A stretch of DNA of 64,000 nt from Candida dubliniensis CD36 (GCF_000026945.1 NC_012860.1:1240001-1304000), one strand, 5' to 3'; shown: positions 27,038-39,391, counted from the stretch's first letter. The notes: generated from the letters alone by a model not told the origin. Numbers and translations: made by a program.

Positions 27038-28768
27038 AAAAGAGAGAGACGAAGAGTGCTGATGATGATGATATAAATCAAGTTTTATTATCAATAGATT
27101 TCTGTTATTTCCATTGTATTTTTTTTTTCTTTCTTTTTTTTTTCGTTCTTTTCGAAACTTGGATAATAGAGTTTTACGTTAAATAAGTATTAGTAATAAT
27201 TAATTTTTTTAGATTCGGTAATGAAATTTCTCTTCATGGCGTTTAAATCTTTAGATTATTATTATTATTATTATTATTATTATCTGTTGTGGTCTAAGGA
27301 GACAGGGGGATAAAAGGAGAAGACGTGGGGGAAGAAATTATTTGATTCTTTGGTCTTGTAATTTCCTCCCCCACTATCCAAGCCCCTCCCTCCCCACCAA
27401 TCCCTTTCATCTGTCAATGCAATACATAAAATACAAACAGAAACTTGTTCATGATATTGCTTGGACATCTTTTATATTTATACTATCGTATAATCATGTT
27501 TGTAGTATTAGCCAGTTGTGTAATTGTTTTCTACTCGTGTGAGTGAGTGAGTGAGTGTAATGGTTGCCAAATATTGACAATGCACACGTGATTGCGTCCA
27601 ATTATGTCGATCTTCTCGGAACTTATGGAACAGAAAAATATACATTCACTCAAACAGTTGATTTAAATCCGTAAACGCTATAACCAATTCTCTATTACCT
27701 TGAACATATAATCCTTGGTAGGGAAAAGTGAAAAAGATATTTTCTTATATAGATTCACCAGTAACAACCAATTTTGCTTAATAATACAGGACTACAATAA
27801 AATAGATTGCATGGATCAACTAATAAAAGTTGATTCTTCTAATTTATCTTACAAAAGGGGAGAATCAGATATGAATAGAAAAATATATCTGAGATTAAGG
27901 CGGTGTTGATCCGGGGGCGGGTGCGGGCGGGAGGTGGTGAAATGGAATAATCATACCATGCGAGAGTCATTATTGGAGATCTAAGTTTCATGCATTTAAT
28001 GTAAGTGAGACAGAGACAGAGACAGAGACGGTGACAGATTCTTTACTATTATTATTATTATTATTATTATTCGATTAAATTAAATTAAATAAATCGTATG
28101 ATAAACAAAAGATAATGTCATCAATTATCACCAACCGTATAATTTCATTCTCTAACAATTGGGATTGCAGTAGTAGTTATTAGTATTGTTTAATAATTTC
28201 CTAACTTCTTTTCCTTGCGCCTGGAAATTCAAATTCAATGGGCCTCTAAAGAGAATTAATTCTTTTTTTTTTTTTTTTTTTTTCTTAGTTTGCTGATGTT
28301 AAGGTCTCCTATTAGTTGTAGTAGTAGTAGTGTGCAGAGTGCAGAGTGCAGTGTGTAGTGTGGTAATCAATTAAAATTATGAGCCTCAATAATAAATTCT
28401 ATATTCTGTCTCTCTCCCCCTATTTCCCTTTTCCCTTTCTTTTTTCCTTCAATCTATTTTCATTCATTTAATTACACACACACACATTAATATTTCATTT
28501 CCAACTTTACTTTATACACAAATATTATTAATATTCCCTTTCTTCCTCCCCCCTTTTATTGATCCTTCCTTCATTGAAAGACTATATACCTTACAAATAA
28601 GAAGAATAAGAGGAGGTGATACTACTACATTTATATATTCATTTATAAACACTCCACATTAAAATTCACACACACACACACCAGTCCCCAATATTGTTGA
28701 TTTCAACCTCTCCAAGATTTCAATCCATTCAATAACAAACCCCAGGAAGAGTATAATCTATTCAAATC
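27038..28768. other. Long intergenic region upstream of SIP5
   Basis: About 1.7 kb. It has ATT repeats at 27254-27283 and 28047-28071, GTGA repeats at 27538-27558, a GAGACA repeat at 28007-28030, a CACGTG at 27585-27590, a T tract at 28263-28283, a GTA run near 28316-28331 and pyrimidine-rich or CA-rich stretches before the ATG. No supportable gene. Confidence 0.6.
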
Positions 28769-30310
28769 ATGGGTAATGTACCAGCTAAAGAAACAAGAAG
28801 TAGATCAAGTTCTTCGGTTTCCGATTATCGGAATTCAGCGTCTTCTACCACCACCCATAATCTTAGTACTGGATCTTCATCATCATCGTCTTCTAAACGT
28901 AGAAATACTACATCTTCATTATATGGAATAGTTTCTTCATCATCATCATCAAATCATCATAATCGATCTGGTTCACATGATTTAAGGAAATTGAAACGAC
29001 AAGAAGAAAAGGAACAAGCACAAATCCATCATTATATGCAATTAATTGTTAAATATAATGAAAGTGTTGATGGAGGATATTTAGCTCCATTTGGAACTTA
29101 TAAATCCAATCTTGATTATGATTGTGATATTGTTCGAAATTTAATAATAAATCGAAAATTATCACCATTTTTCACTCCATTACAAGATTTTGATGAAAGT
29201 TGGACTGATGATGAATTATGTATATTATTAGGACAATTGACATTACATGCATTGGAACCTGGATATAATAATGAAGAAGATGAAGATGAAGAAGATGATA
29301 TAGATAATCATAAAATTCATAAATCTGCCAATTATTATAAACGACAAGAAGAAAAGGCCAAATTAAAATCATTAATTAATAAAGTTAAAGAATTACAAAA
29401 AGATGAAGAACAAAAATATTTTGATGAAAAACAAAAACATAATAAAGATTGTTCAAGTCGTGATTTATTATTAAGATTATATCGAAATGCTAATGAATGT
29501 CCAATTTGTTTTTTATATTATCCCAAACATTTAAATATTTCTCGATGTTGTTTACAACCAATATGTTCGGAATGTTTTGTACAAATTAAAAGATTAGATC
29601 CTCATCCACCTCATGATGATCAATCTAATCAAGAAGCAGGAGAACTACCTCATCGATTGATTTCAGAACCAGCAAATTGTCCTTATTGTGCATCACCAGA
29701 TTTCGGTGTTACTTATGAACCTCCAATTGATATTCATACTGGTATTGATGGTATTAAACCAGGAGATTATAAAATTAGTCCACCAATAGTAGAAGAATCA
29801 GAATTGGAACTGGAACTGGCAATAGATGATTCTGCTACTGCTACTACTGCTGATGGTACTCCTGGTAAAGGAGAAATAAATTTAAATTCAACACCTCCAC
29901 CAGTTAATAATAGTTTGTCACCGAAGAAAAATTCATTGAAAAAAAGACGAGGATCATTAGCTGCTAATGCTCCTGGTGTCATTACCATTGATATGATTAG
30001 ACCAGATTGGGAAACTAAATTGAATTCTGCAAGAAGTAAATTGGCAAGAAAAGCTGCCACTGCAAGTGCTATTCATGCATCTAATCTATTACTTGATGAA
30101 AATAGTAATAGTAATGGCAGTGGCAGTGGTAGTAACAACAATAATAGAAGAAGAAATAATTCATCGGGTCGTTCAAGTAGTTTTGGTGGATCTGGGTCTA
30201 ATAATAGATATGCTACTGTTGAACAACGAATGATTGAAGAAGCAATGAGATTATCAATTTTAGATGAAGAAGAACGGAAAAGAAATGCCAGTAAAGAGAA
30301 TAAAAAGTAG
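28769..30310 (+). CDS. SIP5: Sip5-like zinc-finger protein, Snf1-interacting
   Basis: A 513-residue protein with MGNVPAKE at the N-terminus, identical in its first five residues to yeast Sip5 (MGNVPGK) and a good N-myristoylation site (Gly2). The conserved domain reads ESVDGGYLAPFGTYKSNLDYD, IINRKLSPFFTPLQDFDESWT, then a Cys-rich finger (ECPICFLYYP near 244, RCCLQPICSECFVQIKR) and SEPANCPYCASPDFGVTYEPP near 303, all clearly Sip5. In yeast Sip5 binds the Reg1-Glc7 phosphatase and the Snf1 kinase. The C-terminal third is Ser/Asn-rich with a Gly-Ser run. A final helix (VEQRMIEEAMRLSILDEEE) resembles a ubiquitin-interacting motif (E-x-x-x-A-x-x-x-S-x-x-E), suggesting ubiquitin binding (inference). 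Confidence 0.87.
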   Translation: MGNVPAKETRSRSSSSVSDYRNSASSTTTHNLSTGSSSSSSSKRRNTTSSLYGIVSSSSSSNHHNRSGSHDLRKLKRQEEKEQAQIHHYMQLIVKYNESVDGGYLAPFGTYKSNLDYDCDIVRNLIINRKLSPFFTPLQDFDESWTDDELCILLGQLTLHALEPGYNNEEDEDEEDDIDNHKIHKSANYYKRQEEKAKLKSLINKVKELQKDEEQKYFDEKQKHNKDCSSRDLLLRLYRNANECPICFLYYPKHLNISRCCLQPICSECFVQIKRLDPHPPHDDQSNQEAGELPHRLISEPANCPYCASPDFGVTYEPPIDIHTGIDGIKPGDYKISPPIVEESELELELAIDDSATATTADGTPGKGEINLNSTPPPVNNSLSPKKNSLKKRRGSLAANAPGVITIDMIRPDWETKLNSARSKLARKAATASAIHASNLLLDENSNSNGSGSGSNNNNRRRNNSSGRSSSFGGSGSNNRYATVEQRMIEEAMRLSILDEEERKRNASKENKK

Positions 30311-30655
30311 TTATACAGGAGGTGGAGGTGGAGGTGGTGGAACAGGTTAATAATTGTATATGTATAATTTTATGTCTAAATCTTCAGTCTAAGTTTTTTT
30401 TTTTTTTTTATATAACCCAAATCTAATTAGTATACATACATACATACATACATACATGCATGTATATATATATATATGTATGAACAGACTGTATTGATGA
30501 TTTATTTGTCAAACCATACATACGTAAGATGATAAACAAAATCGAGTTGTAAAAGTAATGGTTAGCCATAGCCATAGCCATAGCCATCTAAATAATGATT
30601 TAACATCCTTAAAGATTAAGAAAGATAACTTTAAAAAATTAGTAAAGGAGGAGGA

Positions 30656-30668
30656 GGGGGGGGGGGGG
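30656..30668 (+). repeat. Poly-G run
   Basis: Thirteen G in a row after GGAGGAGGA. It is a candidate G-quadruplex and a likely polymorphic or error-prone site. Confidence 0.7.
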
Positions 30669-30718
30669 CTCTTTAATGCCCTGAACCATTTCCCTTTTGA
30701 GGTTAGAAAATGATTGTC

Positions 30719-30720
<2 letters not shown>

Positions 30721-30764
<44 letters not shown>
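30721..30764 (+). repeat. (GTA)n microsatellite
   Basis: About 14-15 uninterrupted GTA units in the intergenic region downstream of SIP5; a natural strain-typing marker. Confidence 0.9.
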
Positions 30765-30765
<1 letters not shown>

Positions 30766-32275
30766 CCACTTTGTATATTTTGGCTTCAATTGTTATCTTG
30801 GGACGACATTATGCAAGAAAAAACTTTAATATAGTTTATTCTTCATATTGTTCAACATTGATGGGCAGGTTTGTTATCTTTTAAACGATAAACAAGGTCA
30901 AGATAATATTAAAAAAGGATTATAATATGATATGATATGATCTGATATTGATGTGTAAAACTAACAATATATTTGCTCAAGAGACAGTAGATCAACAATA
31001 ACTGGCCTCTTCCCCCCCACCCCAAAAAAAAAAAAACACGTAGCTCAATCACTATCAAATAGGTTAATAGCGATGCTTGATAGTAGTAATATTGTGTTGT
31101 TGGCATCATTTTTAAGCCTCATTTTCTTAAATATTAAATGGCATGTTATTATTTATTCCAATCCCGAAATTTGAATGAATGCATGCATTGATCAACTAAT
31201 TTAGTTGATATATACATATATATATATATATAGTTAAAACGTTAATTATTTTATCGTCTAAACAAAAAATTGTCACCAGTTTTATTGTATTGTTAAAATT
31301 TAGTTCTAATCAGTTAAAATGGAAATTATATGAAAAAAAAAGAACTCTTATTAGGGTACCTTAAGAACAATAAAGAAATTGGGTTTTAAAAAAAAAAAAA
31401 AACTTTAAAGTCAAGTTTAAAATTATGAAATTCTCTTCTATTTACGGTGAATTGATATTACCTCAAACAATATATCTATTGTCTAAGATTATTGAACTTT
31501 GACATTGATTAATTAATTGGTCAACAAGGATAATCACTAAAAGGAACTAGTACAAACTAAATTGAAATAGTACGATACACCTTTGTGTATGTGTACGTGT
31601 GTGTGTAATAAAGTGCTGAGAAAGAAAAAAAAAAAGAACACCGAGGGTGAAGAAAAAGAGAAAGATTTATTTTGATTCATGAAAGAAATTGTTGTTTTAT
31701 ATGACAATGTTTCATTATTTAACCTAATATGGATAAATAATTAAATGATAAATGATCAAGTTAATTAAAATGAGTTGCTATATCAACTACATTTTCATGT
31801 AGTAGCAGAATAAAGTGGAGGAGGAAAAAGACGTGTTGCTAAACACAAGGGGATAATTGTTTCCTATATCCACTTATTGTGAATAGTACATATGACATCC
31901 TTACAATGAACAAGGGAAAGAGGGGGGGGGAATTATATTGCCACTTATCAAATATCCATATATCAAATCAGAAAGAATAAACTCAATTTGTTGTCCCCTA
32001 GTTTCACGCGTATGTGATAAGGTGGTGGTGGCCTTTATTGTTAAGTTTGCTTGTAAGAGTAGAGTATGTAGACAATAGATAAATAAATTAGTACTAGAAT
32101 ATTGATTAGACAAATATGAATTGGTCTAGAATCAAGGTATATATGTCTTCAAGTGAAGTAGGTTAAACAAAAAAAAAGGGGGGAAATAGATCAACAATAA
32201 TAACTACATCAAATCCAGAAGGGAAAAGGTAAGTTAAGGTCCCAATGAATGTTGGTGGTGTAAATTAACTAAACC

Positions 32276-32325
32276 AAAAAAAAAAAACGGGTCTAATTTT
32301 GACGACCAGCCCGTTTTTTTTTTTT
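32276..32325. repeat. Perfect inverted repeat, 16-base arms, 18-base loop
   Basis: The left arm is A12-CGGG (32276-32291) and the right arm CCCG-T12 (32310-32325). Transcribed on the plus strand it gives a stem ending in a T/U run that looks like an intrinsic terminator; as DNA it could extrude a cruciform. Confidence 0.75.
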
Positions 32326-33330
32326 TGTGGATTCATTGGTTCGTTGGTTGGTGTTGTGATGCATGTGTAAAAATACGTCACCAATGTCGTTAATGTAAGT
32401 TCATTCTGTTTTTTCTCCCCTTCTATTTTTTGTGGGTGGTTGTTGTTGCTTGTTGGTTGTCAAAGGACTTTTCTTACTGTAATACTTCCCTTTGAAGTTA
32501 ATTGATGATATGACTTTTCCCAACAATACTCCCCTATTTCCCCTTTTATAAGCTGATTAGCTGGCTGATTGATTGTTGCTTAGAGTTATTGTTCTTGATT
32601 TAAGAACAAATACCATAACAATGGCAAAAAACCTTTTTTATGTTTCAAATAGCCAATGAATTTCTTGGAACAAACATGCCAATGATTTAAGGAATTTAAA
32701 GAAAAAGAAAAAGAATAATCCATTGTCAAATATTGTATGAATATGAACTATTGGACTCATTAATAATAGCAGTCAATTTTTGTGTGTGGATTAACTATAA
32801 CAGTTTTGCGACATTATTTCATTATTATCAAAACGCGTTTTGGTTTTATTAGGGATTGTTCTTGTGTTCTCTTTGAACTCTTTTTTTTTTTTTTTTTTTT
32901 TGATTCCCTTCGTAATGTCGCACAATGGAAGGAAAAACAAAGAAGAAGTCACAAAACGAATTTCTCATTTTTTATTTTTTTTTTTTTTTTTGGCTTGTTT
33001 GTTTGAAGGGCCCCAAAAAAACTTCAAATCAACCCATTTTCTTCTAACCCTTAGTTTTACAATTAATGATTTTTCCTAATTTAGTTTTCAAACTCAATTT
33101 ATTATTCTTCTCAATCCTTCCAAGGTTTTGTTGAATTTATATATATATTCAACATGTTTTGTCTTTGATTTGTATTATTAATTAAATTAATTTTTTTTTT
33201 TTAGTTGCAATCAACCGCTATATTTCCCTTGCTTTGTTATAAATTCAATTCTCCTGTTCTCCCCGGACCCTCCCCCCCCTTAAGACGTGTATTAGTTTTC
33301 ACTTGACTAGTTGATTTTGATTATTTAATA

Positions 33331-35466
33331 ATGACTATCACTGCTACAACTACAGCTTTAAGTCTACCCAATGCCGAGGTAAAGACATTCCATAATTATC
33401 AAGTTGTATTGCCAACTCAACTACCAATAAAGCGATTATATAATCCTTTAAAAGAGCAACTCATCCAACTGATCAAACTACCCAATGATTTCAATTCTAA
33501 AAAGAAACCCAATGCCAACAATACCAACAATGAAATACTTGTCAGGATTAAAATGTGTGGAATTAATTATTTGTCTGATTTTAAATCATCTGCTATAAAT
33601 AATAGTGTTATTCATAAACTGAGGAAACCTATTGTACCGGGGATGAGAATAATTTGTAAAATTGATAGTATAAAAAATATCAAATTTTTGATTTTCCCAT
33701 TTACAACATGTCAATTGGAAAATATTCATAACCATCCTCATCATGTTCGTCAACAACCATTATCAAACAAAGTTGATAGTAACAATAATACTATTGCTAA
33801 TAATTCTAATTCTTCTATTAAAAATAATTGTGATTTGATCTATGGTAAAGATATTGATGGTGGATTACAGACTCATTTAAGTGTGCCCAAAAGTTTGTTA
33901 ATCCCTATTCCATATAACATTAGTCTTCATGATGTTTGTTTTATATTTGATATATTGTTACCATTTTATAAATTTTTCCAATTTGTGAAACCAGGGAAAA
34001 CCATTATTTTATTAAATGATATCAAAAAAGAATTGAATGAGGTTTTATTAATTTTAAAAATATTCAATATTAATTTTAATTCGATAATTATTATTGATGG
34101 TAATTCTTTATCACCTCGATTCAATAATAAATTTGAAACTGTTTATTGTTTCAATCGAAATTTGAAACATGAAGCCATTAATTATTGTATTTCTACCGGG
34201 TTACAAGCAACAAGATCAAAATATACTGTGTTGACTAGTTTCCCTGTCAATGTCAATTCAATGATGGTTAATCCTAAAACCCATAAACGTCACAATGCAA
34301 GTATTGATTCCAGTTTTAGTTCAATTTCTACTTTAGCATCCAATACCAGTTTCAAATCTGCATCAATGATGATGGGTGGTGCTGATGTCAATACCAATAC
34401 CACTACCACTACCACTACTACCACCAACACTGCTAGTAATAACAAGTTTAAGAATGATAAAACTATTAAATATATGCAATTGAATTATCATGATAAACCA
34501 TTATGCATTGAAGTTTTAAAGATTTTATCAGCCATTAATTTTGAAAGAGAAGATCAAGAAAAGCAAAGAAACAAAGAGAAACAACAGCAAGACAAGCAAC
34601 AATCACCAGAATTGGCTCATGATGGGATTATTGATGATTATAATTATAATTATGTTGATGAATATGATGAAAATATCAATGAAGAAAAATGTCGACAACT
34701 TTTAATAAATGATAATGATTCATTGGTTCATTCAACAAGTTCAACACATACAGGGTCTTCAACCCTCCAAATGCATTCACAAACTGAATCTGATCCACAT
34801 GGTAGTAATAAAAACCATATAAAGAAGAATGAGAAAAAGGGGAAAAGAAGAAAAGTGACCACGAAAAAGTATCATCATTATTCTTGGATATGGTGTAATA
34901 AAGATGTTTATTTGAAAAATTATTATGATTTAAATGATTATGATGTAAATGATTTAACCAATGATATTGATAATATTGATAATGAGAAAGAGAAAGAGAA
35001 AGATTATGATTATGACTATGACTATAATTATAATTATGATGAATATGGATATAATAGTAGTAATTGTCACTATCATGATGATAGATATGATGATGATGAA
35101 TATGGCATTGGTGATAATCATCAAAATAAAATCATTAAACAAATGAATCGATTATTACAAGATGATGTGAATTTGAATCGGGTTTGTTATTTCAATAGTG
35201 ATGATCATGACAATGATTATGGAGATGATATTTGTAATTCTAATGATGAAGAAGAAGAAGGAGAAGAAGAAGTTGATGGGAATGGTGATGATGATAATAA
35301 TCGGTATGAGAATAAAAATAGTGATGGTAATCAAGAAGATGGCGAAGATAATAAGAGTAACATCGAAGATAGGAATAGTAATACAAGCTCTAGATTGGGA
35401 AATCGAACTTATAAACGACATCGTAATCGAAATTGGGCAAAGAATATTAATGCTTGTATAATATAA
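33331..35466 (+). CDS. Degenerate MDR-fold protein with long acidic low-complexity tail
   Basis: No named gene recognised. The 711-residue product begins with a part resembling medium-chain dehydrogenase/reductases: NEILVRIKMCGINYLSDFKS (about 71-90) is the GroES-fold start; the segment IVPGMRIICKIDSI (about 105-118), DGGLQTHLSVPKSLLIPIPYNIS (about 178-200) and FVKPGKTIILLND (about 217-229) follow the MDR order. The Rossmann GxGxxG is absent (GKTIILLNDIKKE) and zinc-site residues are not evident, so catalysis is doubtful. After residue 300 it becomes Ser/Thr-rich, then extremely Asp/Asn/Tyr/Glu/His-rich (about 540-660) with (DY)n runs. A basic patch KKNEKKGKRRKVTTKK near 495-510 could be nuclear-localising. 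It may be a scaffolding or regulatory derivative of an MDR enzyme (inference). It faces DUG2 3'-to-3'. Confidence 0.6.
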   Translation: MTITATTTALSLPNAEVKTFHNYQVVLPTQLPIKRLYNPLKEQLIQLIKLPNDFNSKKKPNANNTNNEILVRIKMCGINYLSDFKSSAINNSVIHKLRKPIVPGMRIICKIDSIKNIKFLIFPFTTCQLENIHNHPHHVRQQPLSNKVDSNNNTIANNSNSSIKNNCDLIYGKDIDGGLQTHLSVPKSLLIPIPYNISLHDVCFIFDILLPFYKFFQFVKPGKTIILLNDIKKELNEVLLILKIFNINFNSIIIIDGNSLSPRFNNKFETVYCFNRNLKHEAINYCISTGLQATRSKYTVLTSFPVNVNSMMVNPKTHKRHNASIDSSFSSISTLASNTSFKSASMMMGGADVNTNTTTTTTTTTNTASNNKFKNDKTIKYMQLNYHDKPLCIEVLKILSAINFEREDQEKQRNKEKQQQDKQQSPELAHDGIIDDYNYNYVDEYDENINEEKCRQLLINDNDSLVHSTSSTHTGSSTLQMHSQTESDPHGSNKNHIKKNEKKGKRRKVTTKKYHHYSWIWCNKDVYLKNYYDLNDYDVNDLTNDIDNIDNEKEKEKDYDYDYDYNYNYDEYGYNSSNCHYHDDRYDDDEYGIGDNHQNKIIKQMNRLLQDDVNLNRVCYFNSDDHDNDYGDDICNSNDEEEEGEEEVDGNGDDDNNRYENKNSDGNQEDGEDNKSNIEDRNSNTSSRLGNRTYKRHRNRNWAKNINACII

Positions 35467-35471
35467 ATGTG

Positions 35472-35504
<33 letters not shown>
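35472..35504 (+). repeat. A33 tract between convergent genes
   Basis: Thirty-three consecutive A in the 110-base gap between the MDR-like gene and DUG2. Confidence 0.9.
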
Positions 35505-35507
<3 letters not shown>

Positions 35508-35576
35508 AATAATAATTTTTTTATGTACTATTATATCACTACTAGTAATAATATCTAATAAATGTACCTAAGCAAT

Positions 35577-36989
35577 TTATGATATATCACCTAATTCTTT
35601 AAAAGTATCAGTTAATATTGCTCGTAATTTAAATAAATTAATAATTCTTAATTTTTCATCTTTTAAATGAGCATTATCACTCAGTTGTCCACAAGGTATT
35701 TGAGCTGCTGGAGCATTAAAACATTTTTCTAAAAATCGAATCAGAGGTATTGAACCACCTTCTCTAATAAATAAAGGTTCTTGATTCCAATGAATTTTCA
35801 AATTTTTAAATAATATTGAATAAACTTTATTTTCATGATCACCTAACCAAGGTTCAGCTTGATGGAAAATTTCTATTGATAATTTATTCCCAGACTTATC
35901 AGTTGTTGTTGATGTTGATGATGATGATGATAATTTGGCGAAATTTTCATTTAAAGTATCAATTAAAGATTGTTTAATTTTCAGTAAATCTTGATTTGGT
36001 ACTATTCTCATTGATATAGTGGCTTTAACAATTTGTGGAATTACAGTATTATTATTAGGACCAGAAACTTGAATTTTATGAATTGTTAATGATGGTTCAC
36101 GCCATTTTGTCATTAATGTTGAAACTTTAATTCCCAGATATTGAGCAATATTATCATATAATTTTTTTTCTGATAAAGTTAATGGTAAAATATCTTTATA
36201 AAATCCTGGTAATTGGATTTTCCGAGTTATAGGATCCACTAATGTACTTAAAAGATGCATCATATCCATAGTTGGTTCTCTACTAACTCCTCCATCAACT
36301 CCAGAATGACGATCAGGTTTATCGGATTTAATTGTAATTGAAGCATTAATAACTCCTCGTAATCCATAATTTAAACATGGAGTTAAATCATCTAACCAAT
36401 AAGAATTAGATAATATAATCCAATCAATACCACCAGAGGTACCACCACTAATTAATTGTTTATTATCATTAATAACTTTTTGAAATCCAATTGATCCACA
36501 TTCTTCTTCACCTTCAATTATAAATACCACATCACAATTTAATTGTTGATGATAATATAATTCTGCTACAGAATAAATAGCTGCTAATGTTGGACCTTTA
36601 TTATCTGATACTCCTCTAGCATAAAGATTACCTTCTTTAGCAGTTAATATAAATGGATCAGTTTTCCAATCTTTAGCTTCATTTTTCGTGGCATCAACAA
36701 CATCATAATGAGCATACCATAATAATCGAGGTCTCTTATTACCACCACCAGGACCACCACCAGGACCACCACCAGGACCATTATGATTGGCTTTAAATTC
36801 AGAAAAAACAATGGGATTACCATTACTAATTGGTAATAATTTTGTTTGATAAGCTCCAAAATTATTTAATAATTTACATAAAAATTGAGCACAATGACGA
36901 CTTTCTTCTAAATATAATTGAGGATTTTTACTAATGGTTTTAAAGGCAACATATTTTTCTAACATAGTTAACATATCATCATTAGAAAG

Positions 36990-37028
<39 letters not shown>

Positions 37029-39050
37029 TATGTTGAATTTATCTTCTTCATCAATGTTAAGGTTCTTCTTACTATTATGATTAGGATTTGTTGTTGTTGT
37101 TGTTGTTGTGGTGGTGGTTGTGGTGGTGGTTGTGGTAGCGGTAATATCCCATAAAGATAATGATTTAGTAGCACCAGAAAGTAAATAAATTTTATTATCC
37201 AAAGGAAATATTTTAACAGCATTAATTACTCCATCTTCAATTTCCAGACTCATTAAAATTTTATCAGAAATAAATTGATGATTTAAAATTGATAATTTAA
37301 TTAATCCTGTAGATGATGATCCTTTATATATGGAATTATCATAAATATCTAAACTTAAAATTTCATCAAAATTATTATCACCAAATTGAAATGATCGAAT
37401 CATTTGTAATGTTAATAAATCCCATACATTAATTGAACAATCACTTAATCCAACATAAAGTAAAGAATTTTGAATTTTCATTGATAATATTGATTCATCA
37501 TTTTCTAATGATGCAACTTTAGTTAATCCACTACTTTTGTTATTAAATGACCAAATATTAATTATTCCATCACCACCACCAGAAATTAAAAATGTTGATT
37601 CCAGGGAATTATCAATTGTAACATTGGTTATAACATCAAGACAATAAACATAACCATTATGAGCAAATCTAATAATATCATCACTTTTACATTCAATTAA
37701 TTTGATTGAATGATGATGTGATTCATTAGTATTTTTAGAATATCTTCGTTTCAATAAATTATGATTTGTTTGTAAAGTATTTTGTGAACCTCCAGGTCCT
37801 TTAGAATCAAAAAATTTATCGTATCGGAAATGAGGTAATCGTTCAATATCTGATACATTTTTAGTAGTATGACCATTACTAATAGTATGCTGTTGTTGGT
37901 GATGATTGTGGTTGTGGTTGTGGTGGTCATGTTGAGTTGGTTGTTCATGTTCATGTTCATGTTTATGGTTTTTACTGTTTGTTTGTTGATTATTTCCCTT
38001 AGATGACAAGTTTTCATTATCAAATGAAATATGACACCATAATATCGAAGCATTTTGTGCCCCTATATAAATTGTTGAAGTTAAATCACACCAATGAATT
38101 GAAAAAATATCACCAATATCAACTAATGAATAAATAACATGAGTACATTGATATTTTTCATTTTTATTGTTATTATCATTATCATTTTGGTTTTGTAAAT
38201 TATAAATCTTCACTAATGAATCCGACCCTGCAACAAATAATCGAGTCTCATCTTTATTTAAACATATAGTCAATATTGAAGCTTGTTGATGATGAGGATG
38301 AGGATGAGGATGATGTTGTTCGTTGTTCTTATTGTTGTTGTTGTTGTTGTTGTTATTCTCAAGTCCAATAATATCAGTTAAAGAATAAGTATTCATATCA
38401 TAAACTAATATTTTCCCATCTTGAGTACCACAAAATAATAATCTATTCTTGGGGGATGCTAAACAACACAAAATTGAATGAGTATGAGACCATTTATGAA
38501 CTAATCGTGGAAGATTAGTTTCATTGTTGTTGTTGTTGTTGTTGTTGTTGTCGTTATCGGTGTCTTCACCATTTAAATCTTGACGGTCATTGTATCTTGG
38601 TGTTGTTGTAATAGGCATTTCTGATGATGATGAAAATGATGAAAGTAATGCAGTGGATGGTTGAGAAGTTGTTGTAGATGAATTGTTTGAAATTTGTGAA
38701 AAATTAGAAAACTGTGGCTGTTGTTGTTGCTGGAAGTGTGGTGTTGCAATTGATGCCAGGGTTACAACTGTTCCTGGCCCTGAAACTTTGCCATCTGAAA
38801 AAAATAGCGGGGAACTTTGTTTCAGTCTTTGTTGTTGTTGTTGTTGTTGTTTCTGATTGTTATGTATCGCTAATTCTGCCATATTTATGTGTGGAGAATT
38901 TAGACGAATTGGAGTATGAGTTCGTGGTGTCAAGATTATATTCTCGGTTGATGGCGTACTACTGAGTGGTAATGGTTTTCTATCTTGTGATAGATATTCA
39001 CTTTCATGAATATTGAAATTATTAGATGAAATGTTGTTTGACAGTGTCAT
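35577..39050 (-). CDS. DUG2: Dug2-like glutathione-degradation protein (WD40 plus M20 peptidase)
   Basis: A 1157-residue fusion typical of Dug2. WD40 repeats fill the first 640 residues (WSHTHSILCCLASP, ILTICLNKDETRLFVAGSDSLVKIYN, LISGGGDGIINIWSF, SILSMKIQNSLLYVGLSDCSINVWDL). From about residue 685 there is an M20 metallopeptidase-like domain: metal motifs HYDVVDA (His near 780), ARGVSDNKGP, EGEEECGS, DRHSG and the C-terminal H in DNAHLKDE. In yeast Dug2-Dug3 is a glutamine-amidotransferase-like complex that removes gamma-glutamyl from glutathione; the Dug2 part has no peptidase activity alone. It is longer than yeast Dug2 (878) owing to Asn, Gln, Thr and His runs and a GPGGG repeat within the peptidase domain. 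Cbf1-type boxes lie upstream. Confidence 0.88.
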
Positions 39051-39391
39051 CTGTTGTTAATTGTTAGGATCAGTTGATTCTAATAGTGATAGATAGATGT
39101 GATTGAATGATTGAATGAATGAATGAATGACTTTTTTTTTTTTTTTCTTCAATAAAAATCTCCGAAGAAAACTAAAAATTTCAATCAGATAAACAAAATG
39201 AGATGGTTGATTAAATTGGTTTTGAAGAAAATAAATTCAATATATAGAAAGCAAATAATGAATTTGAAAAGCTTTTATACTTATTATATTATCTGTTTCA
39301 CGATTGTAGGAAAAACAAACAAGCCTAATTAGACATTTGTTATTATTGAATTTCACGATTTAGATAAAAACAAAAAAATAAGCGATGTGTG

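Larger units (their letters stand above)
30311..33330. other. 3-kb intergenic region, repeat-rich
   Basis: The longest gene-free stretch here. It has a CATA run (30432-30457), TAGCCA repeats (30564-30588), a G13 run (30656-30668), a GTA microsatellite (30721-30764), AT runs (31209-31231), a perfect 16-base stem inverted repeat (32276-32325), ACGCGT at 32006-32011 and within a 14-base palindrome at 32829-32842, and long T tracts (32881-32900, 32969-32990). No ORF here has credible start, length and composition. Confidence 0.6.
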
